Notes: generated by a model not told the origin, from the sequence alone. Counted from the first letter of the stretch, positions 26,574 through 35,789 are shown. The stretch: 36,012 nt of DNA from an uncultured bacterium (GCA_903936775.1 CAIZWU010000042.1:1-36012); one strand, 5' to 3'. Translations and numbers: made by a program.

Positions 26574-29500
26574 TCAAGGTCCGGGGAGCGGGTCCGGCAC
26601 GACAAACCGCAACCGGAAGTAGCGTGCGCCCGGACTTGGACTACCCATGGCAGGCAATACCACCGGGAGGCTGATCTGTTCGATTCCGTCAGCGGTCTGC
26701 CCTGCCTCCGCCGGAAGGTTCGCAATGCTCCATGTTTTCAGATCGGGACTTTCCTGGACAAGGATCGCGACCTCCGCCGCAGAGGACGACGGCCGGCGAA
26801 AGGTGAAAACCGCATCGTCGCCGGCTGGGATCAGACGCTGAGTGGATCGGGCCATTTCCACCGCGCGGTAAGCTGACGCAGGAATGACGGTGCCCGCCGG
26901 GGTCAGGCGACTGGTCGCGATGGCTTCCCATGGCAGACTATTGCTATACCAGTAAAGCGTGATTCCGGCGCCACCGTAGAGCTCGGCATACTCCACCTTG
27001 ACAGGGACGGCTTGGCCCGCCGTCAGATCCACCGTGAAACGGTGCCAGCCAGCAATGTCCAGCGGCGCCCATTTATCCAGCACCACTTGGTTATTGATCC
27101 AGATGCGCACCCCGTTGTCCGAGGGAGCATAGACCGTGTATGTTTCCGAATATGGCACTGCAAGCGTCCCGGTCCAGCGCGCCGAGAAGTAGTCGTTAGG
27201 CACCGCAGGCGACGGCGAACCACCACCCCAGTCGAAGTTGATGACAGGATCGGTGCGGACCAACAGAGGCTTACCCACTCCGGGTTCCATCCCATTGAAG
27301 TATTCCCCCCGCCAGCCATTGAGCGGCGTGGGCGTGGTATTCCAGGTAAAGGTGGTGCTGGCACTGAGTCCTCCGGGATTTTTCACCGTGACGCCCACCG
27401 TGTAGGCCGCGGAGGCATTGCTGTCGAGGATTCCGGAAATCTGTCCGGTGGCCGGCGCGATCGCGAGTCCTGCCGGCAGACCGGTGGCAGACCAGGAGAG
27501 ACTGTCTCCATCAGGATCAGAGGCCAGGGGCCGGAGCACCACAATCGAGCCGCGGATGGAAGTCTGGGTGCCGGGATTGGTGATCGAGGGAGTCCGGTTG
27601 GCTGGAGGCTCACTGGTGCTCCAGGCAAAGCTGGCACTGGCGGACAGGGAGCCATCGGATATCGTCACGGTCACGGAGTTCTGGCCGGCAGCACCAAGGC
27701 TCACCGTCCCGGAAATGATACCCGAGGCCGCATCCATCAGCAGACCGGCCGGAAGGCCAGTGGCGGAAAAGGTCAGGGCATTGAAATCGGGATCGGAAGC
27801 CAGCACGGCCAGAGTGGCAGCCTGTCCGCGGACGGTGGACTGGGCGGGTGGCGGAATGAGGGCCGGCACCCGGTTTACGGCCGGTCCGGAACTCAGCCGG
27901 TTGCTGCCCACACTTTCCCACGGCTGGGTGCTGCTGTACCAATACACGGCAATGGTGGCCCCGCCATATAGCTCGGCATATTCCACTTTGATGGGGACAG
28001 TCTGATTGGCCAGCAGCGGCACCGTGAAGTTATGCCAGCCGGAGATGTCGAGTGGCGTCCACTTGTCGAGCACCAGTTGACCATTGATCCAGAGCCTCAC
28101 CCCGTTGTCCGACGGCACATAAAAGGTGTAGGTTTCGCTGTAGGCGGCGGTAATGAATCCCGTCCAGCGGGCAGAAAAATAATCGTTGGGCACCGCAGGC
28201 CCCGGCGATCCACTGCCCCAGTCGAAGGCAATGCCGGGATCGATCCGGCTGAGCAGCGGCGCCGCAAGGCCTGGTGTCAGACCATCGAAATATTCGCCCA
28301 GCAATCCGGGCCTGCTGGCTCCAGGCGGGGAAGGTGCCGGGGCGGTGGTTTCCGCCTCGTCGATCTGGGCGAGATAAGCGGCCAGATTACTTGACTCCAC
28401 CGCGCCAAGGCTGACGCCCTGATGGGCCTGCACGGCGTCCGTCAGAGTGGCGGCCGAACCATCATGCAGATAGGGCGCGGTGTTCCAGATACTACGCAGA
28501 GTCGGCGTGTCCAGTCCGGTCAAGGGGCCGCCCAACCGCTGGCCACTGGATGGTTTCACGTTACCGATGTTCCGCAGATTGTTCGCCGCACTGTCGGTAA
28601 ACCCGGTTCCGCCATGGCACTGGGCACAATTTTCCCTGAGGAAAACTTCCCGGCCGGCCTGGGCGGCCGGCGTCAGGGAACCATCAGTGCCCCGGTACGG
28701 ACTGGGCACCGCGGCCGTCAAGGAGGAGACATAGGCCGCCAGGGCATCAAGATCAGCGCTCACCCCTGCTTTGGGCAGACCCAGCGGCTGGGCACGGGTG
28801 CCGGCATTGAAGTCAGGATCTGCCATCAAGCCGGTACCCCGCCCAAGGTCCCGGATCTGTTTTTCAAAATCCTGGATCTCATCAAAATTTCCCGTCCAGT
28901 GGGCCGGCCCCTGACCAGTCCCTGCCTTGCCCCGCAGATCGGTGGTATTGCGCAGGCCTTCGCCGATACCCGTGAAATCCCACGTCCGGCCGTCGTGCCC
29001 GCCGTCATTATGGCAGGCCGCGCAACTGATGTATCCCTGCAATGAAATCCGGGGATCACGGGCATCGTAGAAGAACTGCTTGCCTATCAGGACGGCAGGA
29101 GACAGGGGCTCGTTGGCCACCGTGCCCCAAATAGCCAGGGTGGGGATATCCGATCCAGCGGGGCGGCCGCCATTGACCAGCAGGCCGAGGTCAAACACCC
29201 TCACCGTGCGGTCCATGAAGTTTTGCACAAAGAGCCGGCTGCCATCCGGGGAAAGCGCCAGCCCCTGGGGCGCCCGGCCGGTGTCGATTTTGAACAGCAC
29301 GGTGCGGGCCATGGCATCAATTACCGCCACCTGACGGCTTCCTTCCAGCGCGACATATAGCAACAGACCGGTCGGATCGAAGACCCCATGCGACGGCACC
29401 GCAGAATCATCGAAATCAATCCGGGAGGCGTAGTCCTCGGTCCCGCTGCCCAGGGCAATCCGGGAGGCGATCGCACGCACCGTCGAATCATGGGTCAGTT

Positions 29501-32500
29501 GCCGGGTATCGCGCAGCGCGCCCCGCTTGATGTTATCCTGCTTGCTGGGCACCCAGGCGACGGTGCCATCCGGGGACAGGACCGGGGGCCCGAGATAGTT
29601 GGGAATCCCGCGCCCGGCATTCTCGGCATCGGGCCGCTCACTGTGCTGCAGCACGATGGTTTTCGTCAGGGTCAGGCCGGCCGCTGAGACCACCAGCACC
29701 TGTCCCCCTTGACTGATTCCGCTCACCGTGGTCTGAACCACCGGGGTCGACTCGCCCGGGAGCGACGGAGTGATGAAGCGGGAGAGATAAACCGTGCCGC
29801 TGTCGCTCCCCACCGACAAATGACGAATATCCGGACCGGTGGCCAAAGTGCCGGTGACCGCTCCGGTGGCAGGGTTCAGCTTGAGCAATTGACCCAGGCC
29901 TTCGAGCGCAAGGTAGGCCGCGCCTCCATCCGGTGAAAAGGCCAGGCCATGCGGCTGCGACGACCGCGGCAGATTGATGGTGGCCGTCACCACAAAAGTA
30001 TCAGGATTGACCAGGCTCACCGTGGCTGATTTTTTATTCACCACCCAAGCCTGGCCATCCGGAGCGAGGGAGATACTGACAGGCTGGATGCCGACCATGA
30101 TTTCGGCCAGTTTGGCATGGGTGGCCGCATTGAAAACGCTCACCGTATTGGCGTCAGGGTTGACGGTCCAGACCCGGTTCACCCCACTTCTGGTCTGCCA
30201 AGCCATGGGACTGGAAACCGTAGGGGGTTTCGCCGCGAGCACCCCATGCACCGCCTGGATGAAAACCTGGGCGAGGGAGGCCCCGGTGTCATCGGTGGCA
30301 ATGACGGTAACCTGATAGCGGCCCGGCTGGGCAAAGGTCTTGGAAACGGTGAGACTGGCACTCAAGGCCGTATCAGGCGTCCCGTCCCCAAAGTTCCAGC
30401 GGAAACGTGGATTGATCCCCCCGGTGGAAATCGCGCTGTAGCTGAGTGCCGTGCCTGCCGGACGGGCCACCGCGGTCAAGGGTGCCAGCGTCAGTCCCTC
30501 CACCATCGTCCAGACAAAGGAAGTGCCTCCGCTGCGCCCGCTGCCATCCTCCACGGTGACCGTGACATTGTAAGTGCCCGCGGTGGCAGCGGCCCCGGTA
30601 ATGAGACCGGTGCCGGCATTGATGCCCAGACCGGAGGGCAGCCCTGACGCTGAATATGTCAGGATATCATTATTGGCATCGGTCGCGATCACCGGAAGCG
30701 ACACCGCCGTGCCCACCAAAGTGCTGCGGGCGGCCAAGGGACTGACCACAGGAGCCGAACCGGGCACTCCGGGTGCCGCCAGCACGCTCTCCGGAATCAA
30801 CTGCCGGGGGAGGCCTGGCCCGCTGTAGCTGACCTGCAGGACCTGATCGCCCGTCAGTTCAAAGTAGTGGACTTCAAGGTCGTGAACCCCCGCCGTCAGG
30901 GTGATGGTGCCCTGCTTTTCGAGGGTGGAGTGCAGGCCGTCATTATTGACCACCAAAGCACCATTGATGAAGAGTTTGCTGCCATCATCCGAAGCTGTGA
31001 AAAAGGTATAGCTGCCCGCCAGCGGAGTGCGCAGCGTGGCACGGAAACGCATCGCGAAATTGTCGTCGCGCAGACGCGGCAGCAGGCTGAACGCAACCCC
31101 GTCCCCGGACTTCACCGGAGTCAGGAGATCGAAGTTGGGCAAGCTGTTCCACGCCCCCTCGTAGTAATCATAGCGGACCCCAGGCACGGGCTGAAAAAGC
31201 GCGGCAGGAGGAATGACCTGTCTGGGCACGCCGGGACCTTCATATCCGATGTCCAGCGCCTGGGCTCCAGACGCCTGGAAATAGGTCACCGTGATGCGGT
31301 GCACCCCTGCAGGCAGGCTGAGACTGCCACTGGCTTCGCTGACGGGGTGCACTCCGTCGTGATTGACCACCAGACGTCCATCAATCCAGATTTGGCTGCC
31401 TTCATCCGAGTTGCTGTAAAAGGTCCAGGCCCCGGTGGATGGAATGCGGATGTTTCCTTCAAAAGTCAGGGCGTAATTGCTTTCGCGCTCGCGCGGGGCA
31501 GTGCTGAACGCCGGTGCCACCCCGGAGCGCACCGGAGTCAGCAGCGTAAAGTCAGGCAGGACCGTCCAGCTCCCCTCGTAATATCGATAGATCAGTCCCG
31601 GCACTTCGCCGGGGGGATGGATGTTCCATAGGAAACTGACGGAGTCACTGACTCCGGTCGCCAAAGTTGCCGTGACCGTGACGGTCTCTTCCGACAGGCT
31701 TGCTGGAGTGCCGGAGATGAGGCCGGTGGCTGCATTCAGGATGAGACCCGCCGGCAATCCGCTGGCCGACCACGTCACGGCGGAACCGGCCGTGGCGGTA
31801 AGTTGAAGGTTGGAGGCCGCAAGCCGCGGGGTATATTGAGTTCCGGGATGCTGCACCGCGATCCCGCCCACCGGCTGCCGGGCTCCCATCACCTCCACTT
31901 CGGCCAGTTGCAGGGAATTGGTGCCATTCAACTGGATGCGCAGATACCGCCCATTCCGGTAGAGATTGATCACCGTCTCCGGCCCTGCCGTGCTCCGGTA
32001 GCGGTAAGTCTTGATATCAGGGTTCGCCTCCCCGAACGGAAATTCGGAAACGTGCACGGAAAAATCGGTCAGCCGGGAACCGGTATTGTTCCCCCGGTTG
32101 AAAATCCTGATCGCATCCAAAGCATGGACATCCCCCAGGTCCACCTGCCACCACGCATTGGTCTCCGACTGGGTAATCACGCCCGGTGCGGCATTGTAGT
32201 CAGGATTGGTCACGCCATCAACGGCGCGGTTTGACGTGTTGGCGATATCGAAATCGGAGGATTGTTGCGTCGGCTTGTCCAAAGCAAGGTTGACGCCCGG
32301 CACCGCTACGGTGGCATTGTTGGCGACGAGGATGACCCGTCCCCTTGAGGGCGTGCCATCAGCATTGATGCCGAAAAGCATCCAATACCCCGGGGTCATG
32401 ACATTCAAGCTGTTGTGAGGAGACAGCTCGTAGGTGCCCGCCACCGTTTCACTGAAAGCCGGACTGAAATAACGCTGATCGGTGGTCAGACCGTGCGTGA

Positions 32501-33881
32501 CCGAAGCCATCCGGATCATGGCAAAGCGGAGCAGACCGGGAGTGCCTTGCACACTGAACCGCCCCGTGAATCCAATCGAGGAAGGCGCCGAGGTCAGAGT
32601 GGGCCGCACTGCTGCCGCGCCTCCGGCCGTGAAATGGGAGGGAGGATTGTAGACCTCCAGATTCGCATGATCGACCGCCGCATTGCCTGCCAGCCCGCTT
32701 CCCCCGGCCATCACCCGTCCATCCGCCAGCAAAAGCGCCACGGCGTGATAGTTGCGCGGTATGGCCATGCCGGCCACCCGGCGCCATTGCCCCGTCCGCG
32801 GGTTCCAGATTTCAGGGGTGAGAACGGAGCCGGCATCACTGAATTTCTGACCGGAGGTATTCCCCCCGATCACCATCACTTCCCCGCTGGGCAGCACCAC
32901 CCCATTGGCAAACCGGCGGGCGAATGACATGGCCGCGATCGGCGTGACCGTCGGGGGATCCGTGTAAAGATCGATCGTCGCCGCCAGATTGACCGGGATT
33001 TCACTGCTGCCGGTGGCGAGGCCGCCCGCGACCAGCAACTTGCCAGGCTCATACATCACGATGGCTGCATCCTTCGGATACCAGGTGCCGGGCCATTGGA
33101 CTCCGGCACTGACCACGGCCCCATTCCCCTCCGGATCCACATAGTTCATGGATTTAGTAGGACCGGCATGGAAAATCCGGCCGTCCGGAGCCACAAAAAC
33201 CATCGGCGTAAAGTTCGCCTCGATGGTAGGCTGGGTTGCCACCGGGCTCCAATTGATATTCAAATATTTCCGCCAGGATGTGCCATCAAAACGCTCTGCG
33301 GTGTTGTCACCACCGCTGCCCGAGACCGTGAAAACATCTCCCAGCGGCAAGGCGACCGAGGCGGTATACCAGCGCGGATCATTCATATCCGCCACCCGGC
33401 TCCAGGCATTGGTCTGCCAATTGAACACACTGGAACGGCGGACAATGTTGCGCCCGCCCATGACTTGGAATTTGCCGTCCGCCCGCAGCACGGTGCCGCC
33501 GCAGAACATGTCATGCTGGTTCCAGTTGATCTCCGTCACCGTGCCCGTGCTGGGATTCCAGACTGCCGCATAGGTGAACTCGGCACCATTCGGAAAAGAG
33601 GTACGCTGGTTGGAAGCATACGTCAGGACCCGGCCATCCGGCAGATTGGCCGCGGTCACTGGAACGTGCGGCAAATTCAACGCCGCATCCCAGCCTCCCG
33701 CGTTTTGCGACTCGGCCGGGTCCACGGGATCAGGCACTCCCTGAAAGGCTGGCAGCAGGGCCGCCGCCGCCGCGAAAAACGCATCGGCCTGGGCATGGGC
33801 CTCATCCGCGCCGGCGGGTTTTTCGGAAAGGGATAACACCGCACTCATCAGGACGGTGGTAAAGGCTCGGGATGGATTCAT
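26574..33881 (-). CDS. Giant exported galactose-oxidase-like / di-heme peroxidase-like multidomain protein
   Basis: 2435 residues, exported (signal peptide about 1-25, cleavage near AGA-DE). Order: galactose/glyoxal-oxidase Kelch barrel with DUF1929-like E-set (about 65-525); F5/8C discoidin (528-668); Ig-like (672-753); two PA14 (760-1040); Ig-like (1045-1127); PKD (1135-1212, WNFGDG); YVTN-type propeller (1215-1565); di-heme cytochrome c peroxidase/MauG-type domain (1575-1842, CAACH at 1620-1624, CAQCH at 1752-1756); PA14 (1858-2000); two Ig-like (2003-2182); PA14 (2187-2330); C-terminal beta region. Galactose-oxidase residues Cys127, Tyr172, Tyr378, His379 and His463 match Cys228, Tyr272, Tyr495, His496 and His581, while the stacking Trp290 position is Gly190. 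Its ATG overlaps the upstream stop (ATGA). Expected chemistry is alcohol or aldehyde oxidation with H2O2 release; substrate and role of the heme part are inference. Confidence 0.9.
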   Translation of the reverse strand: MNPSRAFTTVLMSAVLSLSEKPAGADEAHAQADAFFAAAAALLPAFQGVPDPVDPAESQNAGGWDAALNLPHVPVTAANLPDGRVLTYASNQRTSFPNGAEFTYAAVWNPSTGTVTEINWNQHDMFCGGTVLRADGKFQVMGGRNIVRRSSVFNWQTNAWSRVADMNDPRWYTASVALPLGDVFTVSGSGGDNTAERFDGTSWRKYLNINWSPVATQPTIEANFTPMVFVAPDGRIFHAGPTKSMNYVDPEGNGAVVSAGVQWPGTWYPKDAAIVMYEPGKLLVAGGLATGSSEIPVNLAATIDLYTDPPTVTPIAAMSFARRFANGVVLPSGEVMVIGGNTSGQKFSDAGSVLTPEIWNPRTGQWRRVAGMAIPRNYHAVALLLADGRVMAGGSGLAGNAAVDHANLEVYNPPSHFTAGGAAAVRPTLTSAPSSIGFTGRFSVQGTPGLLRFAMIRMASVTHGLTTDQRYFSPAFSETVAGTYELSPHNSLNVMTPGYWMLFGINADGTPSRGRVILVANNATVAVPGVNLALDKPTQQSSDFDIANTSNRAVDGVTNPDYNAAPGVITQSETNAWWQVDLGDVHALDAIRIFNRGNNTGSRLTDFSVHVSEFPFGEANPDIKTYRYRSTAGPETVINLYRNGRYLRIQLNGTNSLQLAEVEVMGARQPVGGIAVQHPGTQYTPRLAASNLQLTATAGSAVTWSASGLPAGLILNAATGLISGTPASLSEETVTVTATLATGVSDSVSFLWNIHPPGEVPGLIYRYYEGSWTVLPDFTLLTPVRSGVAPAFSTAPRERESNYALTFEGNIRIPSTGAWTFYSNSDEGSQIWIDGRLVVNHDGVHPVSEASGSLSLPAGVHRITVTYFQASGAQALDIGYEGPGVPRQVIPPAALFQPVPGVRYDYYEGAWNSLPNFDLLTPVKSGDGVAFSLLPRLRDDNFAMRFRATLRTPLAGSYTFFTASDDGSKLFINGALVVNNDGLHSTLEKQGTITLTAGVHDLEVHYFELTGDQVLQVSYSGPGLPRQLIPESVLAAPGVPGSAPVVSPLAARSTLVGTAVSLPVIATDANNDILTYSASGLPSGLGINAGTGLITGAAATAGTYNVTVTVEDGSGRSGGTSFVWTMVEGLTLAPLTAVARPAGTALSYSAISTGGINPRFRWNFGDGTPDTALSASLTVSKTFAQPGRYQVTVIATDDTGASLAQVFIQAVHGVLAAKPPTVSSPMAWQTRSGVNRVWTVNPDANTVSVFNAATHAKLAEIMVGIQPVSISLAPDGQAWVVNKKSATVSLVNPDTFVVTATINLPRSSQPHGLAFSPDGGAAYLALEGLGQLLKLNPATGAVTGTLATGPDIRHLSVGSDSGTVYLSRFITPSLPGESTPVVQTTVSGISQGGQVLVVSAAGLTLTKTIVLQHSERPDAENAGRGIPNYLGPPVLSPDGTVAWVPSKQDNIKRGALRDTRQLTHDSTVRAIASRIALGSGTEDYASRIDFDDSAVPSHGVFDPTGLLLYVALEGSRQVAVIDAMARTVLFKIDTGRAPQGLALSPDGSRLFVQNFMDRTVRVFDLGLLVNGGRPAGSDIPTLAIWGTVANEPLSPAVLIGKQFFYDARDPRISLQGYISCAACHNDGGHDGRTWDFTGIGEGLRNTTDLRGKAGTGQGPAHWTGNFDEIQDFEKQIRDLGRGTGLMADPDFNAGTRAQPLGLPKAGVSADLDALAAYVSSLTAAVPSPYRGTDGSLTPAAQAGREVFLRENCAQCHGGTGFTDSAANNLRNIGNVKPSSGQRLGGPLTGLDTPTLRSIWNTAPYLHDGSAATLTDAVQAHQGVSLGAVESSNLAAYLAQIDEAETTAPAPSPPGASRPGLLGEYFDGLTPGLAAPLLSRIDPGIAFDWGSGSPGPAVPNDYFSARWTGFITAAYSETYTFYVPSDNGVRLWINGQLVLDKWTPLDISGWHNFTVPLLANQTVPIKVEYAELYGGATIAVYWYSSTQPWESVGSNRLSSGPAVNRVPALIPPPAQSTVRGQAATLAVLASDPDFNALTFSATGLPAGLLMDAASGIISGTVSLGAAGQNSVTVTISDGSLSASASFAWSTSEPPANRTPSITNPGTQTSIRGSIVVLRPLASDPDGDSLSWSATGLPAGLAIAPATGQISGILDSNASAAYTVGVTVKNPGGLSASTTFTWNTTPTPLNGWRGEYFNGMEPGVGKPLLVRTDPVINFDWGGGSPSPAVPNDYFSARWTGTLAVPYSETYTVYAPSDNGVRIWINNQVVLDKWAPLDIAGWHRFTVDLTAGQAVPVKVEYAELYGGAGITLYWYSNSLPWEAIATSRLTPAGTVIPASAYRAVEMARSTQRLIPAGDDAVFTFRRPSSSAAEVAILVQESPDLKTWSIANLPAEAGQTADGIEQISLPVVLPAMGSPSPGARYFRLRFVVPDPLPGP
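26892..27323 (-). repeat. C-terminal PA14 copy B within the giant protein gene
   Basis: Encodes residues about 2187-2330. It is closely similar to copy A (27882-28310), sharing runs such as AVPNDYFSARWTG, SDNGVR and VEYAELYGG, far closer than to the two other PA14 domains of the protein. This indicates a recent internal duplication, separated by two Ig-like domains. Confidence 0.75.
27882..28310 (-). repeat. C-terminal PA14 copy A within the giant protein gene
   Basis: Encodes residues about 1858-2000, directly after the di-heme domain. Partner of copy B. PA14 domains often bind glycans, so a pair at the end of the protein may serve surface or polysaccharide attachment (inference). Confidence 0.75.
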
Positions 33882-35668
33882 GGCTTGGAAAGACTGGCAG
33901 CAGAAATGGATCCCTGACGCAGGAAGGCCTGGTCCGTCAGGGTATGGAGAAAGGCAATCAAGGCGGCTTTGTCGGCGGCGCCCAGGCCGAGACCGGCGGC
34001 GGGATGTTTGGCAAGATTGGGGTCCAGGGTTGCGGTCCGGTGCACCCCGTGATCGTAATGATCAATGACCTCTGCCAAGGTGGCGAACCGTCCGTCGTGC
34101 ATATAGGGCCCCGTCACCGCAATGTTGCGCAGCGGGGGTACCCGGAATTTCCCGGCATCGGAACCCAGCCCGGTCACCGCCTGCCGTCCCGGCAGGGGCG
34201 CCGCATCCAACCCGTTATTGGCAAACCCCTGATTGGAAAAAAGCGCCCCGCCATGGCAATGAAAACAGTCCGCTCCCCGCAGGTTCCGCGCGGGGTCGTG
34301 CTCGGTGACAAACAACTCAAGGCCGCGCTGTTCCACGGCCGTAAGCTTGGTGGCACCCCGCAGAGCCTGATCGAATTTTGAATCCTGCGAAACCTGCGTC
34401 AGGAGAAACTGTTCAAGAGCCAGTCCCAGGCGCTCCGCGGTGATCCCGGCGGTGCCGAAAGCCGCCTCAAATTCACCAGGATAAGCCGGATCAGCCGCGA
34501 GTTTCCCTACCGCCAGGTCCAGCGGCTGGTGCATCTCCAAGGGATCCTGGATGGGCTCGAGGACCTGATCCCTCAGGCGCCTCGTCCGGCCATCCCAGAA
34601 GAACTCCGCCTGCCAGGCCAGATTGAAGAGCGGCATCGCGTTTCGTTTTCCCGGCAAGCCGTCCGCCCCCAGGCTGAACCGTTTTCCAGCATCCGCAAAA
34701 GCCGCCCTCCGGTCATGGCACGAGGCGCAGGACTGGGTGTTGTTCACCGATAGCCGGGGATCATGAAACAATGCGCGCCCCAAATTCACGCCTTCCAGCG
34801 TCGGCCGATTGTCCGGGGGAAGCTTCACCTGCGGCAACCGGCGGGAAAATTGCAGGGGATAGGGAGTGCCGTGGGCCGCCGTGGACGACGGCGCGGAAAC
34901 CACTACGGGATCCTGCCAGACTTCCGGTTTCACCCCGGTGAGGCGAAAGGCCTGCTCCACCCGGATCCGCAGCGTGGCCGCCCGCGGATCGCCCTCCCGC
35001 GAGTGGGTCGACTCCCCAAATACCGCGGGGTCCAGCCCCCCGAGGACTTTGGCCACATCCAGATCCAGACCGACCGTCCCCCCGCTGCGCAAATCCAAAC
35101 GCCCCTCCAGCGTCACCGCCATCAACGATTGCTCCCCCGCGAGGTGATAGGAAAACCCACCCGGCTCCCCCCCGCTCTGCGGCCAATGCCCTTCCATCGC
35201 CATAAAAATGTATCCCCCCTGCCAACCCCAGTGCAGCCCATTCACCAGAGGATGCAGCGCGTGGCCCGCCGGCCAGCGGTTCGGATCGCCTTGGCCGACC
35301 TCAGGCTTCACCCCAACCTTGAAACGCAGCCCCGTGTAAACCTGCGCCGGCACCCCCTCCAAAAGCGCCTGCGAGAGACCGTCCGCTCCTTTAAAACACG
35401 CGAACCAACCGCCCGTCTCCAGCCAGCTGCCGTCCTCCCGCCGCAAGGACAGGCCCGAAACCAAAAAGTCCACCCGGGTGACGGAAATCGTGCCGCCTTT
35501 GGTCATCTGCGCCCCAAACTTCAATGGAGCACCACCCCATGACCACTTCATTTCCATCCCGACTTGCTGGAACCGCCCAGGCCCTTTTTCCCCGGCCATG
35601 CCTGAACCCGGGCCAGTCAGTGCGACGAACACCAACAACAACCAAAAATATCGGGAAAAACGGCACAT
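33878..35668 (-). CDS. MbnP-MbnH-like fusion: copper-binding domain plus MauG-type di-heme domain
   Basis: 596 residues from the ATG at 35668, chosen because it begins a clean signal peptide (MCRFSRYFWLLLVFVAL, cleavage near MAG-EK); in-frame ATGs at 35692, 35716 and 35797 are alternatives. Residues about 33-245 match MbnP: VTRVDFLVSGLSL, then HPLVNGLHWGWQGGYIFMAMEGHW-type motif (139-162; His139, His146, Trp147, Trp149). Residues about 270-580 are a MauG/MbnH-type di-heme domain: CASCH (314-318), CFHCH (468-472), PYMHDGRFATL, and Tyr538 in IDHYDHG where MauG has its Tyr heme ligand. In methanotrophs, MbnH oxidises a Trp of the separate MbnP to kynurenine, creating a copper site; here both are one chain. 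Translation is coupled to the galactose-oxidase gene (ATGA overlap). Enzymatic role is inferred. Confidence 0.88.
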   Translation of the reverse strand: MCRFSRYFWLLLVFVALTGPGSGMAGEKGPGRFQQVGMEMKWSWGGAPLKFGAQMTKGGTISVTRVDFLVSGLSLRREDGSWLETGGWFACFKGADGLSQALLEGVPAQVYTGLRFKVGVKPEVGQGDPNRWPAGHALHPLVNGLHWGWQGGYIFMAMEGHWPQSGGEPGGFSYHLAGEQSLMAVTLEGRLDLRSGGTVGLDLDVAKVLGGLDPAVFGESTHSREGDPRAATLRIRVEQAFRLTGVKPEVWQDPVVVSAPSSTAAHGTPYPLQFSRRLPQVKLPPDNRPTLEGVNLGRALFHDPRLSVNNTQSCASCHDRRAAFADAGKRFSLGADGLPGKRNAMPLFNLAWQAEFFWDGRTRRLRDQVLEPIQDPLEMHQPLDLAVGKLAADPAYPGEFEAAFGTAGITAERLGLALEQFLLTQVSQDSKFDQALRGATKLTAVEQRGLELFVTEHDPARNLRGADCFHCHGGALFSNQGFANNGLDAAPLPGRQAVTGLGSDAGKFRVPPLRNIAVTGPYMHDGRFATLAEVIDHYDHGVHRTATLDPNLAKHPAAGLGLGAADKAALIAFLHTLTDQAFLRQGSISAASLSKP

Positions 35669-35783
35669 GAAAAATGACAGAAAGCACAGCATTCCTGCCG
35701 TGTTTCTGGAAACCATAGGTGCAACACCTAGTTTCTCAATTATTTTTTGCAAGTTTGCGTTTTTTCTCAAAAATACGAAGCGA

Positions 35784-35789
35784 ATTATA
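35784..35789 (-). promoter_or_regulatory. Possible -10 box for the MbnPH/galactose-oxidase operon
   Basis: A perfect TATAAT on the minus strand in the A/T-rich gap between the operon and fumC. Transcription would start near 35777, which argues against the most upstream ATG at 35797 and for a start at 35716, 35692 or 35668. No matching -35 hexamer was found at the usual spacing. Confidence 0.3.

Noticed and set aside
26700..33836. Many long reading frames on the plus strand opposite the giant gene (for example 27012-27971, 30867-31631, 33096-33836)
   Set aside because: They are rich in Arg, His and Gly with no domain pattern and mirror the GC-rich codons of the minus-strand gene, whose domains are clear throughout.
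33878..35668. Methanobactin operon
   Set aside because: The MbnP/MbnH-like fusion is present, but no precursor peptide, MbnB/MbnC or transporter gene is seen; such pairs also occur without methanobactin genes.
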